From JAFEBO01 sp036392375 (GTDB lineage: Bacteria; Planctomycetota; Phycisphaerae; Phycisphaerales; UBA1924): a stretch of DNA of 14,095 nucleotides. Position numbers and translations under genes: made by a program. The DNA lies in assembly GCA_036392375.1 (NCBI GenBank), contig DASVYC010000049.1:1-14095 (forward strand). Reading direction: 5' to 3'. Under the pieces are notes generated by a model. The model saw only the letters and a program-made list of their open reading frames with translations. It ran no database searches and was not told the origin of the DNA. Position 1 is the first letter of the stretch, and every line of letters begins with the position of its first letter. Shown in pieces: positions 1 to 6,816 of the stretch.

Positions 1-98
1 TCGGCAAGGAAGCGCTCGGCCGCGGCGAGGCGGGAGCGAAGCCCGCGGAACTGTTTGTCGACCTGAAAGACGCTGAGCAGCTTGGCCGTGACGTTCAT
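1..98 (-). CDS. Probable coiled-coil / C4 zinc-ribbon protein (CdsZ-like), N-terminal fragment
   Basis: Only the first 32 codons lie in the window; the rest runs off the left edge. The ATG is at 98-96 on the minus strand, with GGAG five bases upstream. The visible peptide starts MNVTAKLLSVFQVDKQFRGL and continues as a charged, Leu/Arg/Ala-rich helix (to about residue 32). This resembles the start of the bacterial coiled-coil proteins that end in a C4 zinc ribbon (PF02591-type, CdsZ-like), which planctomycetes carry. The zinc-ribbon cysteines would be outside the window, so the family is a guess from the N-terminal helix. It lies 83 bp downstream of cdsA on the same strand and may be cotranscribed. 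A TACACT box (125-120 on this strand) could give it its own short-leader promoter. Confidence 0.5.
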   Translation of the reverse strand, partial: MNVTAKLLSVFQVDKQFRGLRSRLAAAERFLA

Positions 99-181
99 GG
101 GTTCTCCGCCAACTGATGCAGTGTAGCCTCGCTGGGAAGCCCTTTTCGGACCCCGCGCTCAGGAAGCTGCAGTCCTCCGGG

Positions 182-1081
182 TTATCCCGCAGGAAACAGC
201 AGCTTGAGCCACCAGTACGCGAACGGCGCCACCAGCAGCGGCGAGTCCAGCACGTCGAGAATCCCGCCAAACCCCGGGAGCGATCGCCCCGAGTCCTTGA
301 TGCCAGCGTCACGCTTCAGGAGGCTCATCATGAGATCGCCCGCCTGACCGAGGAGGGCGAAGACCACGCCGGTCGCGAGACCCAAGAGAACGGGATAGCG
401 GGGCTGCTGCACGGCGCCGAGCCAGACACCGAGCAGGCCGAAGACCGACGCGAGCGCGACGCCTCCGACGAGTCCCTCCCAGGTTTTCCCCGGGCTGAGC
501 CAAAAGATGAGCTTGTGCTTGCCGAGCGAGCGGCCGGTGAAGTAGGCACCGGTGTCGCACATCTTGACCACCAGGAGCATCCAGGCCAGGGTCCACGCCG
601 AGTGCTCGCGACGGATCGCCAGCAGAAATCCGAACATGAGTCCCAGATAGACAAACGCGAGCACCGCACCGCCCGCGGCGGCGATGACACCCTCGGTGTT
701 CTTGTGACGCGAGTAGAAGCGCAGAGCCGTGATGAGCACCAGCACCGCCGATGACGACACGATGAGGCCGCCGGTGGCCGCGTCCCACTCGCGGGGGATC
801 AGGCACGAGACGCACAGCCCGAACATCGCGGCCAGGGTCGTGATGCGCTTGGACGCATCGATGGCTTTGTCGTGGAGAATGGTCGCCAGCTCGCGCGACG
901 CCAGCACACTCAGACCGGCCATGACCGCAAAGATGACGATGCCCGGCGGCAGGGTTTTGTGCCCGTAGCCCAGCCCGCTCAGCCATCCCGGCGTCGCCAA
1001 CGCGTTGACGAATTCGTCGAGCCACAGCAGCGCCAGGAGGGCAGCGATCAGAATCGGGCCGAGTATCAGCCGGTCACGCAT
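182..1081 (-). CDS. cdsA: Phosphatidate cytidylyltransferase (CDP-diacylglycerol synthase)
   Basis: CdsA is an integral inner-membrane enzyme that converts phosphatidic acid and CTP to CDP-diacylglycerol, the precursor of bacterial phospholipids. The 299-residue product is almost entirely hydrophobic helices. It carries the family signature near the C-terminus: GDL at 248-250, KRDAGIKD at 256-263, LPGFGG at 268-273 and DVLD at 276-279. The classical signature has PGHGG and DRLD; Phe and Val replace His and Arg here, a variant I associate with planctomycete CdsA. A second conserved block, CDTGAYFTGRSLGKHK, lies at 175-190. I chose the ATG at 1081, which overlaps the uppS stop by 8 bp; a GTG eight codons upstream is possible but has no better ribosome site. 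The overlap implies translational coupling with uppS. Length is normal for the family (about 260-300). Confidence 0.93.
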   Translation of the reverse strand: MRDRLILGPILIAALLALLWLDEFVNALATPGWLSGLGYGHKTLPPGIVIFAVMAGLSVLASRELATILHDKAIDASKRITTLAAMFGLCVSCLIPREWDAATGGLIVSSSAVLVLITALRFYSRHKNTEGVIAAAGGAVLAFVYLGLMFGFLLAIRREHSAWTLAWMLLVVKMCDTGAYFTGRSLGKHKLIFWLSPGKTWEGLVGGVALASVFGLLGVWLGAVQQPRYPVLLGLATGVVFALLGQAGDLMMSLLKRDAGIKDSGRSLPGFGGILDVLDSPLLVAPFAYWWLKLLFPAG

Positions 1082-1985
1082 CGCCGGCCCCCGAGACCGC
1101 CCCACCGCTCGTCGTCGCGTCGTTCTTCTCGACGATCGAGAGGTCCGCGTCGGTCAGGCCGCCGAAACGACGCGTGCGGCGTGCGAAGTCGCGGATCGCC
1201 GTGTGGAGGTCCGCGGCTCCGAAATCGGGCCACAGCACGTCGGTCACGTACAGCTCGGCATAGCTGATCTGCCAGAGCAGGTAGTTGCTGACGCGCAGTT
1301 CTCCGGCGGTGCGGATCAGCAGATCGGGATCGGGCAGGTCGGGCGCATACAGCCGCGATGCGACCGCACGCTCGTCCACCTGCTCGGGCGCGATCCTGCC
1401 CGCGGCGACGTCGCGGGCGATGGCTTTGGCCGCGTCGGCGAGTTCGGCGCGAGAGCCGTAGTTCACGGCCACGCAGAGCGTCGGGCCCTTGCAGTTCTTC
1501 GTCGCGTCCACCACGCCGTCGAGTGCGGCGAGCACCTCCGCCGGCAATCCCTCGCGGCGTCCGATCCAGCGGAAGCGAATGTCGTCGCGCACCAAGGCCT
1601 CGCGTTCGCCTTCGCAGTACGCGACGCACAGGAGCATCAGCGCTTGCACCTCGTCGGCGGGCCGACGCCAGTTCTCAAGGCTGAAGGAGTAGAACGTCAT
1701 CGCCTCGACGCCGAGGCGGCCGGCCTCTTCCACGGTTTCCCGCAACGCGCGAGCGCCGTTGCGATGGCCGAAGATGCGTGGGAAGCCTCGCTGCTTGGCC
1801 CAGCGGCCGTTGCCGTCCATGATGACGGCGATGTGGCGCGGGATCTGGCGCGGATCGACGTCGGGCAGTATCGCGAGCGGGTTGGCTTTGGGGTACCGGG
1901 CCTGCATCGCGGCCACGCGGGCGCACACACCGGGATCGGACGCGAACGAGGGTTGGCTCTGGAGCGTGGTCACGGGGGAATGCAC
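1074..1985 (-). CDS. uppS: Isoprenyl transferase (undecaprenyl diphosphate synthase)
   Basis: This cis-prenyltransferase condenses isopentenyl diphosphate onto farnesyl diphosphate to make the undecaprenyl carrier for cell-wall and surface glycans. It is cytosolic to membrane-peripheral. The diagnostic MDGNGRWA is at 56-63, with Asp57 as the catalytic Mg-binding residue. GHRNGA follows at 73-78, FSLENW at 101-106, and the diphosphate-binding region DLLIRTAGELRVSNYLLWQ at 221-239. The protein is 303 residues against about 250 for the family. It has roughly 45 extra N-terminal residues and about 20 extra at the C-terminus, rich in Gly/Ala/Ser. The start is uncertain: a GTG at 1985 gives the full length, an ATG at 1907 would remove 26 residues, and neither has a clear Shine-Dalgarno. 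It lies 123 bp downstream of purA on the same strand and overlaps cdsA, the usual uppS-cdsA pairing. Confidence 0.94.
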   Translation of the reverse strand: MHSPVTTLQSQPSFASDPGVCARVAAMQARYPKANPLAILPDVDPRQIPRHIAVIMDGNGRWAKQRGFPRIFGHRNGARALRETVEEAGRLGVEAMTFYSFSLENWRRPADEVQALMLLCVAYCEGEREALVRDDIRFRWIGRREGLPAEVLAALDGVVDATKNCKGPTLCVAVNYGSRAELADAAKAIARDVAAGRIAPEQVDERAVASRLYAPDLPDPDLLIRTAGELRVSNYLLWQISYAELYVTDVLWPDFGAADLHTAIRDFARRTRRFGGLTDADLSIVEKNDATTSGGAVSGAGDA

Positions 1986-2108
1986 ACGATAGCGGGAAGC
2001 GGCTCACCGCGAAAGTGGAGACCAGAAAACCCTCTGCGAGTCGCCGACCGGGCGCGACAGGGCGGGCCGAACCACCCCGGTCCTCCCGAAGAGAGTCGTC
2101 CGAAGCGT

Positions 2109-3470
2109 TCATGCCTGGATCATGGTCTGCGCGCGATCGGGGCCGACGCTGAGGATTTCCACCGGCAGGCCGAGCTGCTGCTCGATGAACTCGACGTACG
2201 CCCGCGCCTGCTTGGGGAGTTCGCTCCGCGAACGGGCGGAACCGATTTCTTCCCCGAATCCGGGCAGGTCCACGTAATGGGGCTTGGCCTGCTGCAACGC
2301 CGCGGCGTCGGGTAGGAACCGGTCGCTGACCTTGCCGCCCTCGCCGTACCCGGTGCAGACGCGGATGGTGTCGAACCCGGCGAGCACGTCGAGCATCGTG
2401 AGGGCGATGCCGGTGGTGCCGTTGATCATCGCGGAGTACTTGACGGCCGTGAGATCCAACCAGCCGACGCGGCGCGGGCGGCCGGTGGTCGTGCCGAACT
2501 CACGCCCGCGGTTGCGGATGCGATCGCCGATCGCGCCCTCGGGGCCGGGCCCGGCGAGCTCGGTCGGGAGCGGCCCCGCGCCGACGCGCGTGCTGTACGC
2601 CTTCATCACGCCGATGACGCGCCCGACCCGCTGCACCGGCACACCCGTGCCGATGCCGATGCCGGCGATCGAGCACGACGACGCGGTCACAAACGGATAG
2701 GTGCCGTGGTCGACATCGAGCAGCGTGCCGTTGGCGGATTCGAACAGGACTTTCTTCCCCGCCCTGACGAGGTTGTTCAGGAGGTACGTTGTGTCGCGCA
2801 CCATCGGGGCGATCGCCTCGCCCGCTCCGAGAGCCCAGTCCATCACCTTCTGCGATTCAATCGCGTCGGCGTTGCCGGCGAGGTCGCGGATCAGGTCCAT
2901 CTTGGTGGCGATGGCGATCTCGATCTTGTCGCGGAGCGTGTCGGGGTTGAGCAGATCGCCGACGCGAACCGCCCCTGCGCGGTGGGCCTTCTCGGCGTAC
3001 GCCGGCCCGATGCCGCGGCGGGTGGTGCCGATCTCCGAGACCCGGCGCCCGGTCTCGCCCACCTGCTCGACCCGCACACGCTTGAGGGCGTCCTCGCGAG
3101 CCGCGTCCTCGGCCTTGTGGTACGGCATGACAACGTGAGCGCGGTCCGAGATCACCAGTCCCCCGGTGTCCACGCCGCGGGCCCTCAGCCCGTCGATTTC
3201 TTCCAGCAACTTGTCGGGGTCGAGCACCACGCCGTTGCCGATGACGGCGATCTTGCTCGGGTACAGGATGCCCGAGGGGATCAGGTGCAGCGAGAAGCGT
3301 TCCCCCTTGACGACCACGCTGTGCCCGGCGTTGGCGCCGCCGTTGTAGCGAGCGACCGCGTCGTGCTCGGCGGCGAGGATGTCGACGATCTTGCCTTTGC
3401 CCTCATCGCCCCACTGGAGGCCGACAACGGCGGAGCAATTGGAGGTCGAACGCGTGGTGTTCTCGGACAT
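2109..3470 (-). CDS. purA: Adenylosuccinate synthetase
   Basis: PurA makes adenylosuccinate from IMP, aspartate and GTP, the first committed step to AMP, in the cytosol as a dimer. The 453-residue product has every landmark: QWGDEGKGK at 19-27 (catalytic Asp22), NGGANAGH at 43-50 (catalytic His50), GTTRRGIGPAY at 148-158, DVDHGTYPFVT at 252-262, TTTGRPRRVGWLD at 327-339 and the C-terminal SVGPDR at 441-446. One oddity is FESANG at 243-248, where most PurA have FEGAQG; the Gln of that motif contacts IMP in the E. coli enzyme and is Asn247 here. The ATG at 3470 is preceded by GGGAG at a good distance. There are about nine residues more at the N-terminus than in the E. coli enzyme. It is the first gene of the minus-strand run purA-uppS-cdsA. 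Confidence 0.96.
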   Translation of the reverse strand: MSENTTRSTSNCSAVVGLQWGDEGKGKIVDILAAEHDAVARYNGGANAGHSVVVKGERFSLHLIPSGILYPSKIAVIGNGVVLDPDKLLEEIDGLRARGVDTGGLVISDRAHVVMPYHKAEDAAREDALKRVRVEQVGETGRRVSEIGTTRRGIGPAYAEKAHRAGAVRVGDLLNPDTLRDKIEIAIATKMDLIRDLAGNADAIESQKVMDWALGAGEAIAPMVRDTTYLLNNLVRAGKKVLFESANGTLLDVDHGTYPFVTASSCSIAGIGIGTGVPVQRVGRVIGVMKAYSTRVGAGPLPTELAGPGPEGAIGDRIRNRGREFGTTTGRPRRVGWLDLTAVKYSAMINGTTGIALTMLDVLAGFDTIRVCTGYGEGGKVSDRFLPDAAALQQAKPHYVDLPGFGEEIGSARSRSELPKQARAYVEFIEQQLGLPVEILSVGPDRAQTMIQA

Positions 3471-3496
3471 GCGTGGCTCCCGGGAAACGGAGACAG

Positions 3497-3526
3497 ACCG
3501 TAGTCGCCAGCCCGCCCAGCCGTCAC
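3497..3526 (-). promoter_or_regulatory. purA: Possible promoter for purA
   Basis: Reading the minus strand, GTGACG (3526-3521) lies 18 bp before TACGGT (3502-3497). Transcription starting a few bases later would give a leader of roughly 20 nt that contains the GGGAG ribosome site. The -10 match is moderate and the -35 weak, so this is only a candidate. It lies in the 243-bp divergent gap between purA and the small zinc-ribbon gene. Confidence 0.3.
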
Positions 3527-3666
3527 ATCCGGAACCCCTCTCGCCCTTGCGGATCGCCGAAGTTCACACACACCAAAGCCTTGACGTGTGCGAGACGATG
3601 ACAGAGTTCATGTTGCGGCTCTCGCCGCGACCGCGGATCGGCTGGAAGCCGGTTCCGATGATCAAG

Positions 3667-3683
3667 ACCGGCGCCGCGCCGGT
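3667..3683. repeat. Perfect 8-bp inverted repeat upstream of the zinc-ribbon gene
   Basis: ACCGGCGC and GCGCCGGT flank a single central C, giving a 17-bp near-perfect palindrome ending 30 bp before the ATG at 3714. It could be a dyad operator or, in RNA, a short stem close to the ribosome site. GC-rich sequence makes short palindromes common, so its function is unproven. Confidence 0.4.
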
Positions 3684-3713
3684 TCACTGGGCTCTGAGGG
3701 TGAGAACCGGGAC

Positions 3714-3893
3714 ATGGCCGCAGAAACCGTTCGCATCATGTGCCCCAACCTGACCTGTCGCAAGGTCCTCGCGGTGCCGGAGAACGCCCGCGGCAAGACC
3801 GTGCGCTGCAAGGGCTGTGGCACGAACATCCGCGTGCCCCCACCCCGTGGAGCCAGCAAGCCCGACCAGCAGCAAAAGCCGCACGCCGCGTAA
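3714..3893 (+). CDS. Small zinc-ribbon protein (60 aa)
   Basis: The 60-residue product has cysteines at 10, 15, 32 and 35 (CX4C...CX2C). They frame CPNLTCRKVLAVPENARGK and RCKGCGTNIRVP, followed by a short Pro/Lys/Gln-rich tail. This matches the planctomycete-type ribbon in which each Cys pair sits near a VPE or VP motif, related to the MJ0042-type zinc-finger domain usually found at the start of longer proteins. Here the ribbon is the whole protein. I chose the ATG at 3714 because GAGGGTGAG ends nine bases upstream; an upstream start at 3588 would add 42 residues with no domain character, and an ATG at 3738 would start just before the first Cys. It is monocistronic, bounded by a strong terminator. 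The molecular role is unknown; single zinc ribbons of this kind may bind nucleic acid or a protein partner. Confidence 0.75.
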   Translation: MAAETVRIMCPNLTCRKVLAVPENARGKTVRCKGCGTNIRVPPPRGASKPDQQQKPHAA

Positions 3894-3906
3894 CCCACAA
3901 ACGAAC

Positions 3907-3934
3907 AAACCTCCGGATGCCCGGAGGTTTTTTT
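3907..3934 (+). terminator. Intrinsic terminator after the zinc-ribbon gene
   Basis: AAACCTCCGG (3907-3916) and CCGGAGGTTT (3921-3930) form a perfect 10-bp stem with an ATGC loop, followed by four more T, giving a run of seven T (3928-3934). It starts 14 bp after the TAA of the 60-aa gene. On the opposite strand the stem is followed by only three T and then GTTCGT, so it would stop transcription from the FHA gene less efficiently. Confidence 0.9.
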
Positions 3935-3992
3935 ATTGTCGCGGTCGTGATGAACATCCGTCACGAAGGTCGGGCGAAATGCCCTTGCGCCG

Positions 3993-4499
3993 CTAAAGCT
4001 TGGGCTCGTCCTTCTCGTCCAGGAAGTCGAAATTGAACTCGTCGCTGTCATCCGGGTCAGGCGTGCGGGTTGGCGGTTCACGCTGGGTGAGCGACTCCAT
4101 CCGCGGCGCGGGCTTGGTGGAGGACTTCGGGGACGGCGCTGGAGCGGGAGCGCTGCCCACCGCGACCGCGTCCTCGAGCACCTCTTCGGAATCGATCTTG
4201 CCGGGCTCGCCGTCGATCTTCACGACGAATAGGAACGGCCCGATGCTGATGGTGTCGCCCGCGGAGAGCTCGGTCTGGCTGATGCGGCGACGGTTGACGT
4301 ACGTGCCGTTGCTGCTGCCCAGGTCTTTAAGCACGGGGCGGCCCGCGTCGAGCTGCAACTCGCAGTGCTGACGGGAGACGTTGGGGTCGGGCAAACGCAT
4401 GGTGGCGTCGGCCTGGCGACCGATGATCACGCGTGCTTTCTTCAGCGGCACCTCGCGCTGGCTGCCGTCGGTGTTGATGAGAACGAGAGACGTTTCCAA
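3993..4499 (-). CDS. FHA-domain protein with acidic C-terminal tail
   Basis: FHA domains bind phosphothreonine peptides and usually link to Ser/Thr kinase signalling. In the 168-residue product the domain spans about 5-95: GR at 27-28, VSRQHCEL at 41-48, DLGSSNGTYVN at 59-69 and SAGDTISIG further on. All the residues that hold the phosphopeptide (Arg28, Ser42, Arg43, His45, Asn64) are present. A Pro/Ala/Ser-rich linker follows, then a strongly acidic end (DPDDSDEFNFDFLDEKDEP). There is no signal peptide or membrane segment. The reading frame stays open far upstream, but that part is antisense to hemW. The TTG at 4499 is preceded by AAGGA with seven bases of spacing, and gives a protein beginning at the first FHA strand. 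The partner kinase is not in the window. Confidence 0.85.
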   Translation of the reverse strand: METSLVLINTDGSQREVPLKKARVIIGRQADATMRLPDPNVSRQHCELQLDAGRPVLKDLGSSNGTYVNRRRISQTELSAGDTISIGPFLFVVKIDGEPGKIDSEEVLEDAVAVGSAPAPAPSPKSSTKPAPRMESLTQREPPTRTPDPDDSDEFNFDFLDEKDEPKL

Positions 4500-4739
4500 C
4501 TCGCTATCCTTTCCCGCCACGAGAGTGGTACCGACCAAGGGTCCTGCGTCAGCCGCCGCCCGCCACCGGGCCGCGTCTCTGGCATTCCCGCACGTCCCGA
4601 GATCGGCGAGGCGGAATCCTTGCGTTTCCGCGGCCGACCCAAGCATCCACGGGTCGAGCCGAAGTCGTCCTGACCGGCGATCGTTCCACGACCGCCACTC
4701 CCGCCCACTCCCAATCACCCCGTCGTCCACCCCAATCCC
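4500..4739. other. Divergent intergenic gap, FHA gene to hemW
   Basis: This 240-bp gap (nearly 400 bp if hemW really starts near its conserved domain) contains no recognisable gene, RNA or terminator. Apart from the FHA ribosome site I see only a weak dyad, CGATA-N6-TATCG at 4757-4772, inside the proposed hemW N-terminal extension. CATAAT at 4887-4892 resembles a -10 box just before the conserved HemW domain, but no -35 accompanies it. Confidence 0.5.
4507..4511 (-). promoter_or_regulatory. Ribosome binding site that fixes the FHA gene start at TTG
   Basis: AAGGA on the minus strand lies seven bases before the TTG at 4499-4497. The other in-frame option, a GTG eight codons upstream, has no such site and would add only VAGKDSEL. 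This supports a non-ATG start for the FHA gene. Confidence 0.6.
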
Positions 4740-6062
4740 ATGCCGCCCCCGACGCACGATACCCGAATATCGCTGCCCCAACAAGGGGCGAGGGCGGGAA
4801 TCGGCCCGGGACACCCCCTGCGCGATCCGCAGGCGGGACTGAACGCTGGCCCGGATGCCGGCGGCGCGCAACTCGGGCGCGGGGCACATAATGCTGTTCG
4901 CTCCCTCTACATCCATGTTCCGTTCTGCGCCCACAAATGCCACTATTGCGATTTCTATAGCTTGGTCGACACTCAGGACCGGCAGGACGCGTTTACGGAC
5001 CGGCTGATTCGCGAGCTGCAGGCCCTCGCACCCGCGGCCACTGGCCTGCCTCTTCGGACTTTGTTCGTAGGCGGAGGGACCCCCTCCCTGCTGAGGGTCG
5101 ATCTGTGGGACCGTCTGCTGACGGCGATGGCGAGGCTCTTTGACCTCTCCGACACCCACCGGGGCGCGGCGGAGTTCACCGTCGAGTGCAACCCAGAGTC
5201 GGTCACGCCTGCGTTGCTCGATCGCCTCCGCGCCGGGGGCGTGAACCGCGTGAGCATGGGCGCTCAGTCGTTCGAGGCCCGACACCTACGCACGCTGGAA
5301 CGCCGGCACGACCCCGAGAACGTCGCCCGCGCTCTGGAGATCGCCCGACGCGCGGGGATCGGGCGTCAGTCGGTCGACCTGATTTTCGGCGTGCCCGGGC
5401 AAACGCTCCTCGAATGGGAGACCGATCTCCGCCGGGCCGTGGCGCTGGGAACCGAGCACGTCTCCTGCTACAACCTCACGTACGAACCCAACACCGCGAT
5501 GACTGCACGGCTGAAGCGCGGCGAGTTCTCGCCCGCGGACGAGGATGTTGAGGTCGAGATGTACGAGCGCACCCGCAGCGTGCTCGCCGAGGCCGGGCTG
5601 CGACGGTACGAGATCAGCAACTACGCCAAGCCGGGCGCGGAGGCCCGGCACAACCTCGCGTACTGGCGGCAGGAGCAGTGGCTCGCCGCGGGGCCGTCGG
5701 CCTCGGGGCACGTCGCGGGCTGGCGGTGGAAGAACGCCCCGCGTCTCGACGATTACCTGAACACGCCCAGCGCGGACGGGTTGGCCCCGGTCACGGATGT
5801 GGAAGCTCCCGACGAGCTGCGGCTCGTGCAGGAAACGTTCTGGACCGGCCTGCGGCTGGGAGAAGGCGTCGACGCCGGGGCACTGCTGGATCGGTGTGAA
5901 GCTCGGAAGCCCGGGTCGCGGGCTCGGCTCGATCGCTTACGAGATCGGCTCGTTTCGCGAGCGCAGATGACGTGTGATGGCGATCGCTGGATACTCACCG
6001 ATTCCGGCATGCTGCACGCCGACGGGATCGCCGTCGAAGTGATGGCCGCGATCGATGGCTAA
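4740..6062 (+). CDS. hemW: Radical SAM protein HemW-like (heme chaperone family)
   Basis: HemW proteins are radical-SAM homologues of the oxygen-independent coproporphyrinogen oxidase HemN that bind heme and deliver it to respiratory enzymes. The iron-sulfur motif is at Cys63, Cys67 and Cys70, followed by Asp-Phe rather than Asp/Gly-Cys. The CX3CX2CXF form separates HemW from true HemN. Other landmarks are GGGTPS at 111-116, NPE at 151-153, SMGAQSF at 172-178, GVPGQT at 217-222, RHNLAYW at 303-309 and GPSASGH at 318-324. At 440 residues it is about 55 longer than the family norm, all at the N-terminus. HemW normally starts two to five residues before SLYIHVPFC, but here that region has no ATG, GTG or TTG in frame, so 4740 is the only canonical start. 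No Shine-Dalgarno precedes it. The first 53 residues are Gly/Pro/Ala-rich and unconvincing. The stop overlaps the convergent pseudouridine synthase stop by 4 bp. Confidence 0.9.
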   Translation: MPPPTHDTRISLPQQGARAGIGPGHPLRDPQAGLNAGPDAGGAQLGRGAHNAVRSLYIHVPFCAHKCHYCDFYSLVDTQDRQDAFTDRLIRELQALAPAATGLPLRTLFVGGGTPSLLRVDLWDRLLTAMARLFDLSDTHRGAAEFTVECNPESVTPALLDRLRAGGVNRVSMGAQSFEARHLRTLERRHDPENVARALEIARRAGIGRQSVDLIFGVPGQTLLEWETDLRRAVALGTEHVSCYNLTYEPNTAMTARLKRGEFSPADEDVEVEMYERTRSVLAEAGLRRYEISNYAKPGAEARHNLAYWRQEQWLAAGPSASGHVAGWRWKNAPRLDDYLNTPSADGLAPVTDVEAPDELRLVQETFWTGLRLGEGVDAGALLDRCEARKPGSRARLDRLRDRLVSRAQMTCDGDRWILTDSGMLHADGIAVEVMAAIDG

Positions 6063-6814
6063 TCGTCGTTGCTTGGCGGGTCCATTCCCAGGCGCTTGAT
6101 CACGTGCCGCAGGTCTTTGGGCAGAGGTGATCGCACGTCGAGCGGCTCACCGGTGATTGGGTGATCGAGGGCGAGGCGGTGGGCGTGCAGCGCCAGTCTC
6201 GGCGCCCCGGCCGCGACCGGCGGCGGCGCGTACAGGCTGTCGCCGAAGATCGGGCATCCGATCGAGTCGAGATGGACGCGGAGCTGGTGCAAGCGTCCCG
6301 TGACGGCGCGGCATTCGAGCAGGCAGGCCGCGGGGCCCTTGGAGAGCACGCGGTAAGCGGTGATCGCGGGCTTGCCGCTGCCGCTGAGCTTGGCGAGCTT
6401 CATCTCGCCGTTCTTGGGAATCGAGCCGGAGCGGGTCTCGGCGATGGGCTTGCGGATGACTCCGGTGTCTTGCCGCGGCGCGTTCGCCACGACGGCGAAG
6501 TAGAACTTCTTGATGTCGCGCTTTTCAAACAACGCTCGCAAGGCGTCGTACGACGACTTCTTGCGGGCGACGAGCAGCAGGCCGCTGGTCTCGCGGTCGA
6601 GGCGGTGGAGCATGCCAAAGTCGCGGTCCTTGCCCAGGTTCTGCAGCTCGTTGCCAAAGGTCGCGAAGAGGCCGCTCAGCAGCGAGGTGCGCTCGTGACC
6701 GGCTCCGGGCGTGGAGACGACGCGGCAGGGCTTGTCGACCACCAGCAGGTGCTCGTCCTCGTACGCGATCTTGTAAGCGATATCGGGATTGGGCTCGACG
6801 GAATAGGTCGCCAT
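6059..6814 (-). CDS. RluA-family RNA pseudouridine synthase, no S4 domain
   Basis: Members of this family isomerise specific uridines in rRNA or tRNA to pseudouridine. The catalytic motif HRLDRETSGLLL lies at 70-81, with Asp73 as the nucleophile, and the other conserved block TGRLHQLRVHL at 172-182. The opening YEDEHLLVVDKP at 18-29 is typical of the RluA/RluD/TruC group. The 251-residue length fits the catalytic domain alone. The N-terminal S4 RNA-binding domain seen in RluC and RluD is absent, so target choice (23S rRNA or tRNA) cannot be assigned. The ATG at 6814 follows the stop of the 6PGL-like gene by two bases (TAACCATG), which indicates translational coupling. At its 3' end it overlaps hemW tail to tail. 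Confidence 0.92.
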   Translation of the reverse strand: MATYSVEPNPDIAYKIAYEDEHLLVVDKPCRVVSTPGAGHERTSLLSGLFATFGNELQNLGKDRDFGMLHRLDRETSGLLLVARKKSSYDALRALFEKRDIKKFYFAVVANAPRQDTGVIRKPIAETRSGSIPKNGEMKLAKLSGSGKPAITAYRVLSKGPAACLLECRAVTGRLHQLRVHLDSIGCPIFGDSLYAPPPVAAGAPRLALHAHRLALDHPITGEPLDVRSPLPKDLRHVIKRLGMDPPSNDD

Positions 6815-6816
6815 GG

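Noticed and set aside
1675..2112. Minus-strand open frame whose ATG overlaps the purA stop as ATGA
   Set aside because: The junction looks like translational coupling, but the frame then runs out of phase through the well-supported uppS gene and encodes Arg/Pro-rich shadow sequence without domain character.
1005..2315. Long plus-strand frame opposite cdsA, uppS and purA
   Set aside because: It is antisense to three recognised genes and has no motifs; a GC-rich antisense artefact.
3581..3609. TTGACG resembling a -35 box upstream of the zinc-ribbon gene
   Set aside because: No TA-rich -10 hexamer occurs at 15-19 bp spacing, so a promoter cannot be supported.
4549..5285. Upstream extension of the FHA frame and a second minus-strand frame over the start of hemW
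   Set aside because: The sequence is antisense to hemW codons or low-complexity, and a good ribosome site supports the short TTG start for FHA.
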